Shown here: one piece after another, positions 1-9,074 of the stretch
How the letters are laid out: the number at the start of each line of letters is the position of its first letter
Numbering within the stretch: the first letter of the stretch is position 1
Source of the DNA: Candidatus Methanoperedens sp.
GTDB taxonomy: Archaea; Halobacteriota; Methanosarcinia; Methanosarcinales; Methanoperedenaceae
DNA: 64,000 nucleotides
Direction: 5' to 3'
NCBI GenBank assembly: GCA_012026795.1
Contig: VEPM01000017.1
Coordinates: 1 to 64,000, forward strand
Program-made: the position numbers and the translations under genes
Notes under the pieces: generated by a model
Databases searched by the model: none
Told to the model about the DNA's origin: nothing
Seen by the model: only the letters and a program-made list of their open reading frames with translations

Positions 1-43
1 GAATTTTAAAAAACGATAAGCATAGGACTAACCGTTTGTTAGG

Positions 44-769
44 CTAACACACATATGGGCAATAGATAGCGGATTTTCGATCATCTTTGAAAGGTGAGTC
101 AAACTTATTTATGGGAACCGCAAATGTCAGTTCATCTGCGGAAACATAGGGGCGTGCTGAAACATCGAACATCCCGATAATCCCTTTCGAGCTATCTGAA
201 TCCTTTTCAAGATAGGGGTTCTGGATAATAGAAGCGCATCCTGCGCCAAATGGCGCAATAACCCCATTGGGCTCGGATTCATCAAATCCACACAGGGTGA
301 AAAGTCCTGACATGACATCAGGTCTTGCAAAGAAGATTACCACTTCGGGATTATCCGATTCTTCAAGCATATCCCATCTCTTAAAAACAATGTACTTTGC
401 AGGCGCCCTGAAAACAGGCTGCTTATTCATCAGTTCCTTTACGAGTTCGGGGGATTTCTTGTACCGTTCGCCTTCCATTTCCCCGGGAATGCCGCATGAG
501 AGGAAATATTCGAAGCTGGGCATTATCGTTTCAGAAAAACCAAGATATCTTTTTCCGCCGAAGCATCCAATGGACCCGATGTCGAAACAATAAGATTCAC
601 CTTTTCTTACATTCTGCAATGCACCAATAACGCATCTCGGGACAGTACCGGGTTTAACGAGCCTGGCATGACCCTCTTCCCCGGTATAATAAAATGCCAT
701 GGGAAGTTCTGCGTTATCGAAATATTTCTTCCAGAGTTGAATGAAGTTATTTTTGAAATTTATATCCAT
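44..769 (-). CDS. DUF169 family protein
   Basis: A 241-residue soluble protein that matches the DUF169 (COG2043) pattern. It has an N-terminal WKKYF...ELPMAFYYT segment and a central Cys/Gly-rich stretch (ESYCFDIGSIGCFGGKR, about residues 58-74). The family is common in methanogens and other anaerobes and has no settled function; conserved cysteines suggest metal or cofactor binding, which is inference. The ATG at 767-769 precedes the conserved N-terminal segment, so this start is natural. It is transcribed away from the mini-gene at 1122 and has no co-directional neighbour in view. The family call is fairly secure; the role is unknown. Confidence 0.8.
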   Translation of the reverse strand: MDINFKNNFIQLWKKYFDNAELPMAFYYTGEEGHARLVKPGTVPRCVIGALQNVRKGESYCFDIGSIGCFGGKRYLGFSETIMPSFEYFLSCGIPGEMEGERYKKSPELVKELMNKQPVFRAPAKYIVFKRWDMLEESDNPEVVIFFARPDVMSGLFTLCGFDESEPNGVIAPFGAGCASIIQNPYLEKDSDSSKGIIGMFDVSARPYVSADELTFAVPINKFDSPFKDDRKSAIYCPYVC

Positions 770-878
770 GAATTATTGCTCCTGTGTGTACTTAATTTCA
801 ATTATGTATCTCAATCATATACAATAATGCTTACGAACGATAAATTAAATGCATAAGTACGTGGCGTCATCATGAAAA

Positions 879-915
879 ATCCGAGAAGCACATCCATTAA
901 AACAAGGATTGAAAC
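879..915 (+). repeat. Solitary CRISPR-type repeat (37 nt)
   Basis: A 37-nt segment ends in AACAAGGATTGAAAC, the typical 3' end of archaeal type I-B/III CRISPR repeats. From memory its last 24 nt match the Methanosarcina mazei repeat. No second copy lies at spacer distance on either side (about 840-880 and 945-1000), and none was noticed elsewhere in the window. No cas gene is present. It therefore looks like an array remnant or an isolated repeat, not a working array. Confidence 0.6.
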
Positions 916-1061
916 TTAAAAATATAAACAAGCGGCTGCTGTGGCGGCGGCACAAAAGATATGTTGATTGTGTTGATGGTCATAGTAGTTTTAGCAATAA
1001 AATATTTTACAAGAGGATGAAAAAGAATCTCATCATTTTTTTGGATAAATCCTCAGGAAGA

Positions 1062-1070
1062 TTTATATAT
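1062..1070 (+). promoter_or_regulatory. TATA box of the 14-codon mini-gene
   Basis: TTTATATAT is an archaeal TATA element in an AT-rich stretch. Initiation about 25 nt downstream (near 1090) would give a short leader that carries the Shine-Dalgarno AGGAGG at 1107-1112 and then the ATG at 1122. Confidence 0.5.
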
Positions 1071-1121
1071 AAAAAATTATTATATTCAATAAGACTTTTT
1101 AAAGTCAGGAGGCAAAAACTA

Positions 1122-1166
1122 ATGGCAAAAAAAATGACAAAAGGAAAACCAAAACCCAAGAAATAA
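1122..1166 (+). CDS. 14-residue Lys/Pro-rich peptide
   Basis: A free-standing mini-ORF of 14 codons plus TAA encodes MAKKMTKGKPKPKK, with seven lysines. It has a full transcription unit: TATA box at 1062-1070, perfect AGGAGG at 1107-1112 nine bases before the ATG, and a T8 run at 1185-1192 after the stop. Such a strong ribosome site is unusual in this window and argues for translation. The peptide is strongly basic and could bind nucleic acid or acidic protein, but that is inference. It could also be a leader peptide, though no gene follows on this strand. A longer reading from a TTG at 909 starts inside the CRISPR-like repeat and is less likely. Confidence 0.5.
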   Translation: MAKKMTKGKPKPKK

Positions 1167-1184
1167 TTAATTTGATTTAATTTC

Positions 1185-1192
1185 TTTTTTTT
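1185..1192 (+). terminator. Oligo-T terminator after the mini-gene
   Basis: A run of eight T within a T-rich stretch (1171-1200) lies about 20 nt after the mini-gene stop, as expected for archaeal intrinsic termination. It ends just before the thiC stop, which is read from the other strand. Confidence 0.45.
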
Positions 1193-1198
1193 ATATTC

Positions 1199-2467
1199 TT
1201 ATTTTTTTCCCATGACATCTCTCATCATCTTGATCGAGCACAATTCCCCGCACATGCTACAGGTATCAACATTCTTGCTTCTTGCATGGATCGCTTTTGC
1301 TTTATCAGGGTCTATTGCATTTCCGAACTGACCGCTCCAGTCAAGATCGCGCCGCGAAAGTGCCATCTTGCGGTCATGGGCGCGCGCCCGTTCCCTTACC
1401 CCTTCTTTTGTAAGGTCGGCAGCATGCGCCGCAATTCTTGTCACGATCGTTCCTTCTTTTATATCCTCAACATCTGGCAGGGCAAGATGCTCGGCAGGCG
1501 TGGTCATGCACAGGAAATCCGCTCCATGCATTCCTGCAACCGTCCCGCCTATGGCTGCGGTAATATGGTCATATCCGGGCGCGATATCAGTGACAAGAGG
1601 ACCAAGAAGATATATCGGTGCATTTCCGGTCAGGTGCTTCATTGCAGTTACTGAAAGTCCGATCTCATCAACAGGAACATGTCCCGGACCTTCAACAATA
1701 GTCTGGACACCCGCTGCCCGTGCTCTTTTAACGAGTTCGCCAAGGATTATGAACTCCTCAAATTTCGCCCTGTCCGATGCATCGTTTATGCAGCCAGGGC
1801 GCATGCCATCTCCAAGGCTTATGGTCAATTCATATTCCCTTGCCATCTCAAGCAGGTAATCATATTCAGAATAAAAAGGGTTCTCCCTGTTATTATGTTC
1901 CATCCATGATATCGTAAAAGCCCCTCCGCGGCTCACTACATCAAGTATCCTGTCGCTGTTTTTCAGGCGCTGGAATGAGGATAATGTCACCCCTGCATGT
2001 ATCGTGATAAAATCAATCCCGTCTTCTGCATGTTTCCTTACTGCATTGAACATATCATCAGAAGTCATATTTTCGATACTATTGCCAGCAGCCTGGTATA
2101 TCGGGACAGAGCCGACAGGAACGCTCACCGAATCCATGATACGCCTGCGGATCAGATCAAGGTTTCCACCCGTAGATAAGTCCATAATGGTATCTGCACC
2201 GTATTTTTCAGCTGTCCTGGCTTTTTCAACTTCAGCTTCGATATCAACATTATCCCTGGATGTACCCACATTGGCGTTGATCTTTGTCCGCATCATTTTA
2301 CCTATGCCGATAGGATGAGATCTGCTCTTCAGATTCCGCGGGATGACAATTAACCCCTGCGCAATGAGTTTTCTTACAATCCCGGCATCAACCCCCTCTT
2401 TTGCAGCTACGCTTTTTATCTCTTTTGTTACTATCCCGGAGTGTGCCATTTCCATTAAAGTTGTCAT
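1199..2467 (-). CDS. thiC: Phosphomethylpyrimidine synthase ThiC
   Basis: ThiC is a radical SAM enzyme that rearranges aminoimidazole ribotide into hydroxymethylpyrimidine phosphate for thiamine. The 422-residue protein is the short anaerobe/archaeal form without the bacterial N-terminal extension. It shows [12 protein letters not shown] near residue 60, the [11 protein letters not shown] core and a C-terminal cluster motif with cysteines at 403, 406 and 410. That spacing reads CX2CX3C, against the CX2CX4C of classical ThiC. The related 5-hydroxybenzimidazole synthase BzaF is an alternative. Its ATG overlaps the HerA-like stop by four bases, so it is probably cotranscribed with that gene. No TPP riboswitch was seen. 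Confidence 0.88.
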   Translation of the reverse strand: MTTLMEMAHSGIVTKEIKSVAAKEGVDAGIVRKLIAQGLIVIPRNLKSRSHPIGIGKMMRTKINANVGTSRDNVDIEAEVEKARTAEKYGADTIMDLSTGGNLDLIRRRIMDSVSVPVGSVPIYQAAGNSIENMTSDDMFNAVRKHAEDGIDFITIHAGVTLSSFQRLKNSDRILDVVSRGGAFTISWMEHNNRENPFYSEYDYLLEMAREYELTISLGDGMRPGCINDASDRAKFEEFIILGELVKRARAAGVQTIVEGPGHVPVDEIGLSVTAMKHLTGNAPIYLLGPLVTDIAPGYDHITAAIGGTVAGMHGADFLCMTTPAEHLALPDVEDIKEGTIVTRIAAHAADLTKEGVRERARAHDRKMALSRRDLDWSGQFGNAIDPDKAKAIHARSKNVDTCSMCGELCSIKMMRDVMGKK

Positions 2468-4260
2468 TTCTTCCTCGATCCGAACATTTTGCGATACAGG
2501 CTTGTTTCGCGTTTTCCCTTTTTTCGTTCTATTTGCTCTTTGATCTCTTCATGCTGCCGGGGCTGTTCAGGTTTTTTTAGTTCTGGTTTTGATTCTGGTT
2601 TTGGTCCTGCTTTTAGTTCTGGTTTTGGTTCTGGTTTTGATTCGATAATTGTTTTAGCTTTATCAATAATAGCCCTGGGAGATTCGAGAATATTCCTTGC
2701 ATTGTCAATTATTTTCCGGGAATTAATAATCGATTTCTCATCAATTCCTGTCGGTACTACTCTTGTCTCCGGAATTTGATCAAGATGGTCTTTGACGACA
2801 GGAACACTTGCTCCACCGTGCTTGCTTTTTCGTGTTCGTATATCCACAAGGATGGGGCGCTCAATGTAGGTGCTTACGATCATCGCCACACCGGGTGAAA
2901 GACTTTTGATATCATCTTCAACATCAGAACCTATGCCTTCAAGCCCTTTGCTGATGGCTTTCAAGTCGTTGGGATTTGTCACTTTCATTATGATCTGGGT
3001 ATTGCACTGCGAAAGGATATTCTTGTCAACACGCGCAGGACGCTGCGAAACAACCATGAGACCAAGCCCGAATTTTCGCCCTTCGGAAGCGATCGTCCGA
3101 AGAATATCGGTGCTGACGGTTCTCTCAAATCCTTTTTCGGGGCAGAAATTATGCGCTTCTTCAATTACAAGCATGCACGGGGGAACTGTATTGAGTTTTC
3201 TTGCATCGAAAATATCGGCACATAATTTCGCCACGATCATGGCCTGGAGGTCGGGATTAACGCCTTTCATATCGATTATCGAAGCCCGTCCGTCCTGCAC
3301 AAGTTCATTTATCGTAGTTGGCTTATCTGCAAGAATCCCGGTTTCCCGAAGCGTTTCAAGCTTATTGATCACATTCCACTTGGCTTTGCTCTTATTCTGG
3401 CCAACCTCAAATATAATGTCGTCAATAGTATAATTCTGTTTTTCGACTTTTAGTTTTGAGACCGCTTCGAACAATATGCCTGTCTCGTTCTGTGATCGTT
3501 CATCCGAGAAAAACTGCGATAATTCCTTAATACTAAGATTAATTCCGTTTAACCTGAAAAGAGAATCCGCAGCAGGATTGAGTACCTTATTCGCTGGCGT
3601 ATAAACTGTTACCTGCGATGCATACCCTTTTGGGGTTAACCCATAGCGTTCAAAAGATGAAGGTTTATCATCATTCGGGAGTTTAAGGGTTGCATATTCC
3701 CCGTGAGGGTCGATTATCAGAAGCGGAACGCCCTTATCAAGAAGCTCTTCAAGAATTACGCCCCCTGTATAGGATTTCCCAGCTCCTGTTTTTGCAAGGA
3801 TGCTGCAATGTTTCTGCACAAGATTATTTGCATCAAGATTTACCCGGACGGTTTGCCCGTCAAGAAGCCCGATATAAACATCCCCGCGCATAAGACCCAG
3901 GGTCTGTTTAATCAGGACATCATCTGCCTTGAATATTTTATCACCAGGGCTGAAAGGTGATTTGGGGACGCGTAGCACGCCGTCTTTATCCCGCACACCT
4001 ATTACAGTAGCATCAGCGATAATATGTTCATCCATATCGCCTATTTTTGATGTGCCCTCAGCAGCGTCCACAGCTTCTTCCACCGAGAAATCCTCGCTTG
4101 AACTTGTGATCGTTGAGACCTGGGCAAGCGCCCAGCCATCAGATTCATGCCAGACCTTGATATAGTCAGCTCTCCTTGTTGCCAGGCTGTCAGAAACAGC
4201 AAACCTGAAACCTGTTGAACTTGTCTTTCCGAATATTACGCCGATTGAGTCCTTCGCCAT
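2464..4260 (-). CDS. HerA-type FtsK/VirB4-like DNA helicase ATPase
   Basis: A 598-residue ATPase of the HerA family (COG0433), hexameric DNA pumps that act with NurA, Mre11 and Rad50 in end resection. An N-terminal beta-barrel (about 1-125) is followed by a RecA-like core: Walker [16 protein letters not shown] just after it, Walker [10 protein letters not shown], and a GRKFGLG...SQRPARVDK arginine-finger region. The tail (about 535-598) is a low-complexity Lys/Pro/Glu repeat ending in basic residues, longer than usual and likely disordered. Neither NurA nor Mre11-Rad50 is adjacent, so it may be one of several HerA paralogues. thiC overlaps its stop by 4 nt. Confidence 0.85.
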   Translation of the reverse strand: MAKDSIGVIFGKTSSTGFRFAVSDSLATRRADYIKVWHESDGWALAQVSTITSSSEDFSVEEAVDAAEGTSKIGDMDEHIIADATVIGVRDKDGVLRVPKSPFSPGDKIFKADDVLIKQTLGLMRGDVYIGLLDGQTVRVNLDANNLVQKHCSILAKTGAGKSYTGGVILEELLDKGVPLLIIDPHGEYATLKLPNDDKPSSFERYGLTPKGYASQVTVYTPANKVLNPAADSLFRLNGINLSIKELSQFFSDERSQNETGILFEAVSKLKVEKQNYTIDDIIFEVGQNKSKAKWNVINKLETLRETGILADKPTTINELVQDGRASIIDMKGVNPDLQAMIVAKLCADIFDARKLNTVPPCMLVIEEAHNFCPEKGFERTVSTDILRTIASEGRKFGLGLMVVSQRPARVDKNILSQCNTQIIMKVTNPNDLKAISKGLEGIGSDVEDDIKSLSPGVAMIVSTYIERPILVDIRTRKSKHGGASVPVVKDHLDQIPETRVVPTGIDEKSIINSRKIIDNARNILESPRAIIDKAKTIIESKPEPKPELKAGPKPESKPELKKPEQPRQHEEIKEQIERKKGKRETSLYRKMFGSRKK

Positions 4261-4327
4261 TGTGCACTGAAATTAATTCAGGAGAGTATTATACTTTCGA
4301 TAAGGCAGCTTTTGTAATGTAATTTTC

Positions 4328-5500
4328 CTACTCACGTTCTCCTGCAGGCGCGTATTTACATCCTTCAAGTCCGCAGTATCTCCCGACATAATCAGCTTCA
4401 GGCCTGTAAATGACAGCTTTTGGCTGCGCCTCGGCAAATATCTCTTCGATAATGTGCGCGCACCATCCGGAGATTCTTGAAAATGCAAAAACCGGGGTAA
4501 AGAGGTCCGGATCAATTCCCATAACGCAGTAAATGGAAGGACTATAAAAATCCACATTCGGATATATTTCCTTTCCTTTGCGATTCTTAAATTCCGTCCG
4601 GACTACATTTTCAATTTTCCTGGATAATTCAAACCATTTTGTATTTCCTGTCCTTTGCGCGAGTTTTTCCGAAATATCGGAAAGTATCTTTGCACGGGGG
4701 TCCCATGTCTTATAAACCGCATGCCCCATACCCATGATCTTTTCTCCCGCATCCAGTTTTGAATTTATCCACCTCTCTACTCTTTCGGTTTTATCAATAT
4801 CAAAAAGCATTTTCATTACCTGGGCATTGGCGCCGCCGTGAAGTTCTCCTGAAAGCGCAGCCAGCGCCGCGCCAGTACATGCGTACATATGCGCCCGTGT
4901 CGAAGCCACAACCCTGGCAGCGAAAGTAGAGGCATTAAAAGAGTGTTCCGCATGAAGCACAAGACATATATCAAAATCCTTTGCAGTCTGCATATCAGGT
5001 ATTTCCCCATTAAGCATATACAGGAAGTTTGCAGCAGATCCCAGTTTTTCATCCGGTTTTCTGATTTCAAGATTTTTCCTTATCCTGTCCCAGTATGCAA
5101 CAATGGTTGGCATTTTGGCGATTAGCTTTAAGGAGGTTTTTACCTGTGATCCTTTTGTATTCAGTCTTGCCGCATCATCGAAATCTGCAAGCATCGGTAT
5201 CACTGATTGGAGAACATCCATGGGATGGGCAGTCTTTTTCCTCTTTTTCATGTGCCTGACAATCCCTGCAGGAAGGTTCCTTTCAGAAGCGAGCATTTCT
5301 GTAAATATTTCTAATTCTTTCCTGTTAGGAAGGTTCTCATAAAGCATTAAATAGGCCGTTTCCTCATAAGTTGAGTTCTCAGCAAGTACTTCTATATCAT
5401 ATCCACGATAGATCAATCTGCCATTTTCCCCATCTACCGCGCTTATTCTTGTATCAGCGACCGGAACGCCTCTTAGTCCGGTATCCTTGGTTTCCAGCAT
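4328..5500 (-). CDS. gltA: Citrate synthase
   Basis: A 390-residue type II-like citrate synthase that condenses oxaloacetate and acetyl-CoA. Visible active-site elements are the histidine in ELHGGANAQV, the second histidine in GMGHAVYKTWDPRA, the aspartate in NVDFYSPSIY and the substrate arginine in IYRPEADYVG. The length is standard. 2-Methylcitrate synthase has the same fold and cannot be excluded. The gene stands apart from both neighbours (67 and 71 nt gaps), and no other TCA-cycle gene is next to it. In a methanogen-type archaeon it would supply 2-oxoglutarate for biosynthesis. Confidence 0.88.
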   Translation of the reverse strand: MLETKDTGLRGVPVADTRISAVDGENGRLIYRGYDIEVLAENSTYEETAYLMLYENLPNRKELEIFTEMLASERNLPAGIVRHMKKRKKTAHPMDVLQSVIPMLADFDDAARLNTKGSQVKTSLKLIAKMPTIVAYWDRIRKNLEIRKPDEKLGSAANFLYMLNGEIPDMQTAKDFDICLVLHAEHSFNASTFAARVVASTRAHMYACTGAALAALSGELHGGANAQVMKMLFDIDKTERVERWINSKLDAGEKIMGMGHAVYKTWDPRAKILSDISEKLAQRTGNTKWFELSRKIENVVRTEFKNRKGKEIYPNVDFYSPSIYCVMGIDPDLFTPVFAFSRISGWCAHIIEEIFAEAQPKAVIYRPEADYVGRYCGLEGCKYAPAGERE

Positions 5501-5571
5501 TATATAACCCCGCTTTTTAGAAGGGTTCGGCAGCTAATAAGTTTTTTGGACAAATAGGCGTCTATCGTACA

Positions 5572-6381
5572 TCATTCACAGACAGGAATTATCCTGTCTT
5601 TCAGTTTTGTTTCAAGATCCTGGTTCATTGTTTCAATAACATTGCTGATAATACCCTCGACATCTTTTTTTAATCTTTTGTCATTTTTAAAAAAATCATT
5701 GTCTGTCTTTGAATTATATTGTGCACCATGCGTTGCATATATGAATCCGAACGGAGCAAGGATATAACCCATTTGTTGAAAGTAAAGAAAAATGTCCATT
5801 GCTGTTTTCACTCCTCCATCCTCATGGCCATTGACTAAGATCCCGACAACTTTCCCTGTAGTTAAGCCTTCTTTTTTCAGCAAATAAAGGTTTTGAAGGC
5901 ATGTCAGCCTGTCCAGGAAATCCTTTAATCGCGCAGACATATTATTCCAGTTAATGGGAGAACCGATAATCACTGCCCTGGAATCAACAATCATCTCATG
6001 GAGTGCAGGCGCATCATCAAGCTGGTTCCTGCACGGGTATGTGCATGCTGAATCCCTCATACTGTAGCAGCACCAGCAGTGCTGGATATCCAATTCGTTC
6101 AAATTCAACCGCCTGTAATTCACTTCTTTTCTTTTAAGGGCTTTTTCCGCCAGATCCACTAAAAGGCCAGTATTGTGACCCCTGTGAGAACTTCCGTTTA
6201 TCAATAATACTTCAAACTTTTCTCCATCATATTTGAGTTTTTGTTTATCCTTTAGTTCCGAATATTCTTTAAAAGAACTGCTGCACTGGGGACATTCGTC
6301 AGGAGGTTCGTTTCCCGTATGAATATAACCGCATACGCTGCATTTCCAGGTTTTACTTTTTTGCAAGCTGATCCTCTTCAT
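5572..6381 (-). CDS. Rubredoxin-like/flavodoxin-fold fusion (FMN reductase family)
   Basis: A flavoprotein of about 269 residues in two parts. A rubredoxin-type iron site comes first (CSVCGY then CPQCSS, about residues 14-35). A NADPH-dependent FMN reductase/iron-sulfur flavoprotein domain follows, with FEVLLINGSSHRGHNTG for FMN phosphate binding, a Cys-rich HCWCCYS...CTYPC segment and GSPINWNNMSARLKDFLDR. It probably moves electrons between ferredoxin-like carriers and flavin; the partners are unknown. The reading frame is open up to an ATG at 6426. I chose the ATG at 6381 because the rubredoxin fold begins just after it and the overlap with the DUF2769 gene is then 29 nt. Confidence 0.78.
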   Translation of the reverse strand: MKRISLQKSKTWKCSVCGYIHTGNEPPDECPQCSSSFKEYSELKDKQKLKYDGEKFEVLLINGSSHRGHNTGLLVDLAEKALKRKEVNYRRLNLNELDIQHCWCCYSMRDSACTYPCRNQLDDAPALHEMIVDSRAVIIGSPINWNNMSARLKDFLDRLTCLQNLYLLKKEGLTTGKVVGILVNGHEDGGVKTAMDIFLYFQQMGYILAPFGFIYATHGAQYNSKTDNDFFKNDKRLKKDVEGIISNVIETMNQDLETKLKDRIIPVCE

Positions 6382-6580
6382 TTCCACGGATGCAATAGAA
6401 AACATGTTTAAATCCCATTTTATCATGAACCGGACAGCCTGGGCACAGACATCCTTTTTCCACTTTAATACACTTGCTTTTTCCTGTTGTTGAAAGACAA
6501 AATGCTATTTCTTCTTTGCATTCGATATAAGTGGGACATCCCCTGCACATGCATAGCTTTACGGCTGCTTTTTTATCCAT
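6353..6580 (-). CDS. DUF2769 cysteine-rich protein
   Basis: A 75-residue protein with ten cysteines in CMCRGCPTYIEC, CLSTTGKSKC and CLCPGCP motifs, the DUF2769 pattern known from methanogenic archaea. The spacing suggests metal binding (Zn or Fe-S), which is inference. Its 3' end overlaps the start of the rubredoxin-flavoprotein gene, so the two are translationally coupled and may form one redox unit. Confidence 0.8.
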   Translation of the reverse strand: MDKKAAVKLCMCRGCPTYIECKEEIAFCLSTTGKSKCIKVEKGCLCPGCPVHDKMGFKHVFYCIRGNEEDQLAKK

Positions 6581-6688
6581 ATTAAACCTCTTATAAAGAT
6601 TTCAATATTGATTCTATTGATTTCGACATATTTGTATATTTGGGTTGGAATGACAAAAATATATTTTCACAGTAATGGTATAAACCGT

Positions 6689-8065
6689 CTAATCCATTAG
6701 TCTGAATATAATGTTGGTCAATATCTCGAAGGGTTTAGTAACTAGGAATGAATACTTCCCCGATCTCTTCGCCATCTCGAACTGCATTTCTCCCTTTAAT
6801 ATCGCGAACTTCATTTTTGTCTCGGAGAAGTCTGTATCGAAGGTAAGGACATGATCCGAGATCAGGCTGTCCGGGGCTTCCCATTCCTTTTTTATCCTGC
6901 TTTTTACCCTCTCATAAAGGGCAGTTCCAGGCAGAGGATAAGGCATGGTGAAAGAGAGGTAATCAAGAGGAAGAGAGACAGCAAAACGAAGTGTATCAAG
7001 CACAGTATCATCGTCTTCTCCTGGATAGCAGAGAATGAAAAAAGCCCCGGTCCGAAGACCGGCTTCATGGGCTGCATAAACTGCCCTGCGTGCTTTTTCC
7101 AGCGTGATCTTCTTGTTCATAAGTTTTAACACCGAATCGTTGCCAGACTCTATACCGAAGTATATCTTATCACATCCTGCGTCCTTCATAGCATTAGAGA
7201 GTTCTTTATCGATCGAATCGACTCTTCCCAGGCATTCCCATTTGAATCGAATACCCCTTTTCCTGATCTCGTCACATATCTTGAGCACACGTTCCCTGTT
7301 GAGCGTGAATACGTCATCAGCGAAGTGAATGCGATCGTATCCGAAGGAAAGAGCCTGTTCGACCTCATCCACTACATTTGCAGGGGATCTTTCTCGATAA
7401 GAAATCCCAAAGACAGCATTACTGCAGAACTCGCAACTAAAGGGACAGCCCCTGGTTGTGAATACGGTGGTCGTAGCATGCCCGAACCTTTTCTTCCAGT
7501 AGTCAATGTATCTGTCATTTGGAAACAAATCCCTTGCTGGAAAAGCAATTCTATCCAGGTCAGGTTCTAATTTGCGCGGTGCTGTGAAAACTATTTCACC
7601 TTGCGTCCCTCCCGACCAGCCATTATTCCCTCTGCGGTATACGATTCCCTGTATGGACTCAGGATCACAACCGTTCTCATATACCCTGAGCAGTTCTAAC
7701 ATAGCATATTCCCCTTCTCCCTTCACAACAACATCAAAGTCTTTCACGAATGAGCCAGGATCACAGGAAGGAAGCGGACCTCCGGCAATAAGAAGATCAC
7801 AGCTATCCCGTAAGTGTCTTGCGAACCAGATGCTATCATTGCGCATGGTCACCATGCTGTATATCCCTACAACATCCGCTTTAATACTCATGGCTTTCTT
7901 TAGGGCATCGTCCCTTTTCATAAAGGTACAATCAAGGAAATCTACATGGTACCCTGCGTTCCTGAGGGATGCTGCCACATATCCTAACCCAAGTGGAGGA
8001 AAGCGAAAACTCGTCCTTTTGTGCGGCTGATTGAAATAAGGGTATATGAGGAGAACGCAGGTCAT
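6689..8065 (-). CDS. B12-binding radical SAM protein (BchE-like class)
   Basis: A 458-residue protein with an N-terminal Rossmann-like cobalamin-binding region (about 1-150: LLIYPYFNQP, FPPLGLGYVAASL, GGPLPS, VVKGEGE). A radical SAM domain follows with the cluster motif CPFSCEFC (CX3CX2C, about residue 205) and downstream elements FADDVFTLN and YFGIESGND. Class B members methylate or rearrange unreactive carbons of lipids, cofactors or peptides. The substrate cannot be read here. Its ATG overlaps the upstream gene's stop by 4 nt, so that unknown protein is the likely functional partner. Confidence 0.82.
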   Translation of the reverse strand: MTCVLLIYPYFNQPHKRTSFRFPPLGLGYVAASLRNAGYHVDFLDCTFMKRDDALKKAMSIKADVVGIYSMVTMRNDSIWFARHLRDSCDLLIAGGPLPSCDPGSFVKDFDVVVKGEGEYAMLELLRVYENGCDPESIQGIVYRRGNNGWSGGTQGEIVFTAPRKLEPDLDRIAFPARDLFPNDRYIDYWKKRFGHATTTVFTTRGCPFSCEFCSNAVFGISYRERSPANVVDEVEQALSFGYDRIHFADDVFTLNRERVLKICDEIRKRGIRFKWECLGRVDSIDKELSNAMKDAGCDKIYFGIESGNDSVLKLMNKKITLEKARRAVYAAHEAGLRTGAFFILCYPGEDDDTVLDTLRFAVSLPLDYLSFTMPYPLPGTALYERVKSRIKKEWEAPDSLISDHVLTFDTDFSETKMKFAILKGEMQFEMAKRSGKYSFLVTKPFEILTNIIFRLMD

Positions 8066-8979
8066 TTCGGCGCTCCAATCCGGATATCGTAATCAAAACA
8101 AATAATGCCCTGAGATAACAAATAGGCGAATCCGGACCAGGCCAGGCGTTCCTCTACAAGCTCCCGTCCCCTGAACATCCTGGCTCCCTTTACTTGGTTA
8201 AGTGTGAAAGCTATGTTATCGCAAGAATCAACGAGTGATGCCTCATCCGCAAATATCTCATCCCATGTCCCTATTGCATTTCCCCTGAGGAATAACCCGT
8301 TTGAATCGCGGTAGCTGTCAAAGTTGTTTGCGCCCAGTTCGTTCATGATATTTACCTCTGTGCATCTTTCTTTTTTCACATTGTTTATATCCACACTAAC
8401 ATGAATCGTGCCCTTTTTGATATTGATTGTATTAACAACACTTGCAATACCTTTAGATGCAACCTTTTCGAATCTGGTCTTTATATCACAGGTACGCCTT
8501 AATGAATTAGAAGATCGTACGAGGAATCCTCTCAACAGTGGATATTCCCGGTGCAACCAGGAGAAATATTCCTTTGTTTTGTAAAAAACTTTGCTGTCTA
8601 TCCTCTTGCAGCTTTTCACGGCCATTCTCTCTACTAAGTTCATATCATAATCGATCTTAACCACTATTATATCACTATCTTTTTCAGCAGTTACGCACTT
8701 ATTTCCCGGAAAAATAGTCTCATGCCCGAACTTGAGTACAGGTACTCCGAATCCAATACCCTCTTCAGATAGATCTCTATTTTCATGAAAAAGCACAAGT
8801 CCCTTCTGTATCCTGCTGGCAGGATAGTCTCCATGTTCAATTCCAGTATCATTGATATGGAGACATAATCCTTTTGTTATTTCGATTCCCACCCCTGCGG
8901 GGATGTCGCTGGTCATCAAGAAATTATCAAAGGGTTCTTTCATATCTGCCGTGGTCACTTCCATAACAATGTCTTCCAA
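8062..8979 (-). CDS. Uncharacterised protein paired with B12-radical SAM enzyme
   Basis: A 305-residue soluble protein that I do not recognise. It has no signal peptide or membrane segment, several conserved-looking aromatic and charged blocks, and scattered cysteines without a cluster motif. It is the first gene of a two-gene operon, with a 4-nt ATGA overlap to the radical SAM gene. A role as substrate-binding partner, carrier or follow-on enzyme of that protein is inference. The ATG at 8979 or the in-frame ATG five codons later could be the start. Confidence 0.7.
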   Translation of the reverse strand: MEDIVMEVTTADMKEPFDNFLMTSDIPAGVGIEITKGLCLHINDTGIEHGDYPASRIQKGLVLFHENRDLSEEGIGFGVPVLKFGHETIFPGNKCVTAEKDSDIIVVKIDYDMNLVERMAVKSCKRIDSKVFYKTKEYFSWLHREYPLLRGFLVRSSNSLRRTCDIKTRFEKVASKGIASVVNTINIKKGTIHVSVDINNVKKERCTEVNIMNELGANNFDSYRDSNGLFLRGNAIGTWDEIFADEASLVDSCDNIAFTLNQVKGARMFRGRELVEERLAWSGFAYLLSQGIICFDYDIRIGAPK

Positions 8980-9029
8980 GATTTTTTAAGTTAACTGGAT
9001 TCTCATTCAACACAGCACAAAAGGAAAAG

Positions 9030-9066
9030 CTATTTAATCATTGGTGAATGGATATTAAGCGGAGGT
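9030..9066 (+). promoter_or_regulatory. Promoter and Shine-Dalgarno of the aconitase-family operon
   Basis: CTATTTAAT at 9030-9038 is a TATA-like box about 37 nt before the chosen ATG. GGAGGT at 9061-9066 lies eight bases before the ATG at 9075 and decides that start over the ATG at 9048, which has no such site. Confidence 0.5.
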
Positions 9067-9074
9067 TAGAAAAC

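Noticed and set aside
909-1166. 85-codon frame that includes the mini-gene
   Set aside because: It starts at a TTG within the CRISPR-type repeat without a ribosome site. The AGGAGG and TATA box support the 14-codon frame only.
2489-2779. 96-codon plus-strand frame rich in Ser/Gly/Phe
   Set aside because: It is the complement of the Lys/Pro/Glu repeat tail of the HerA-like gene.
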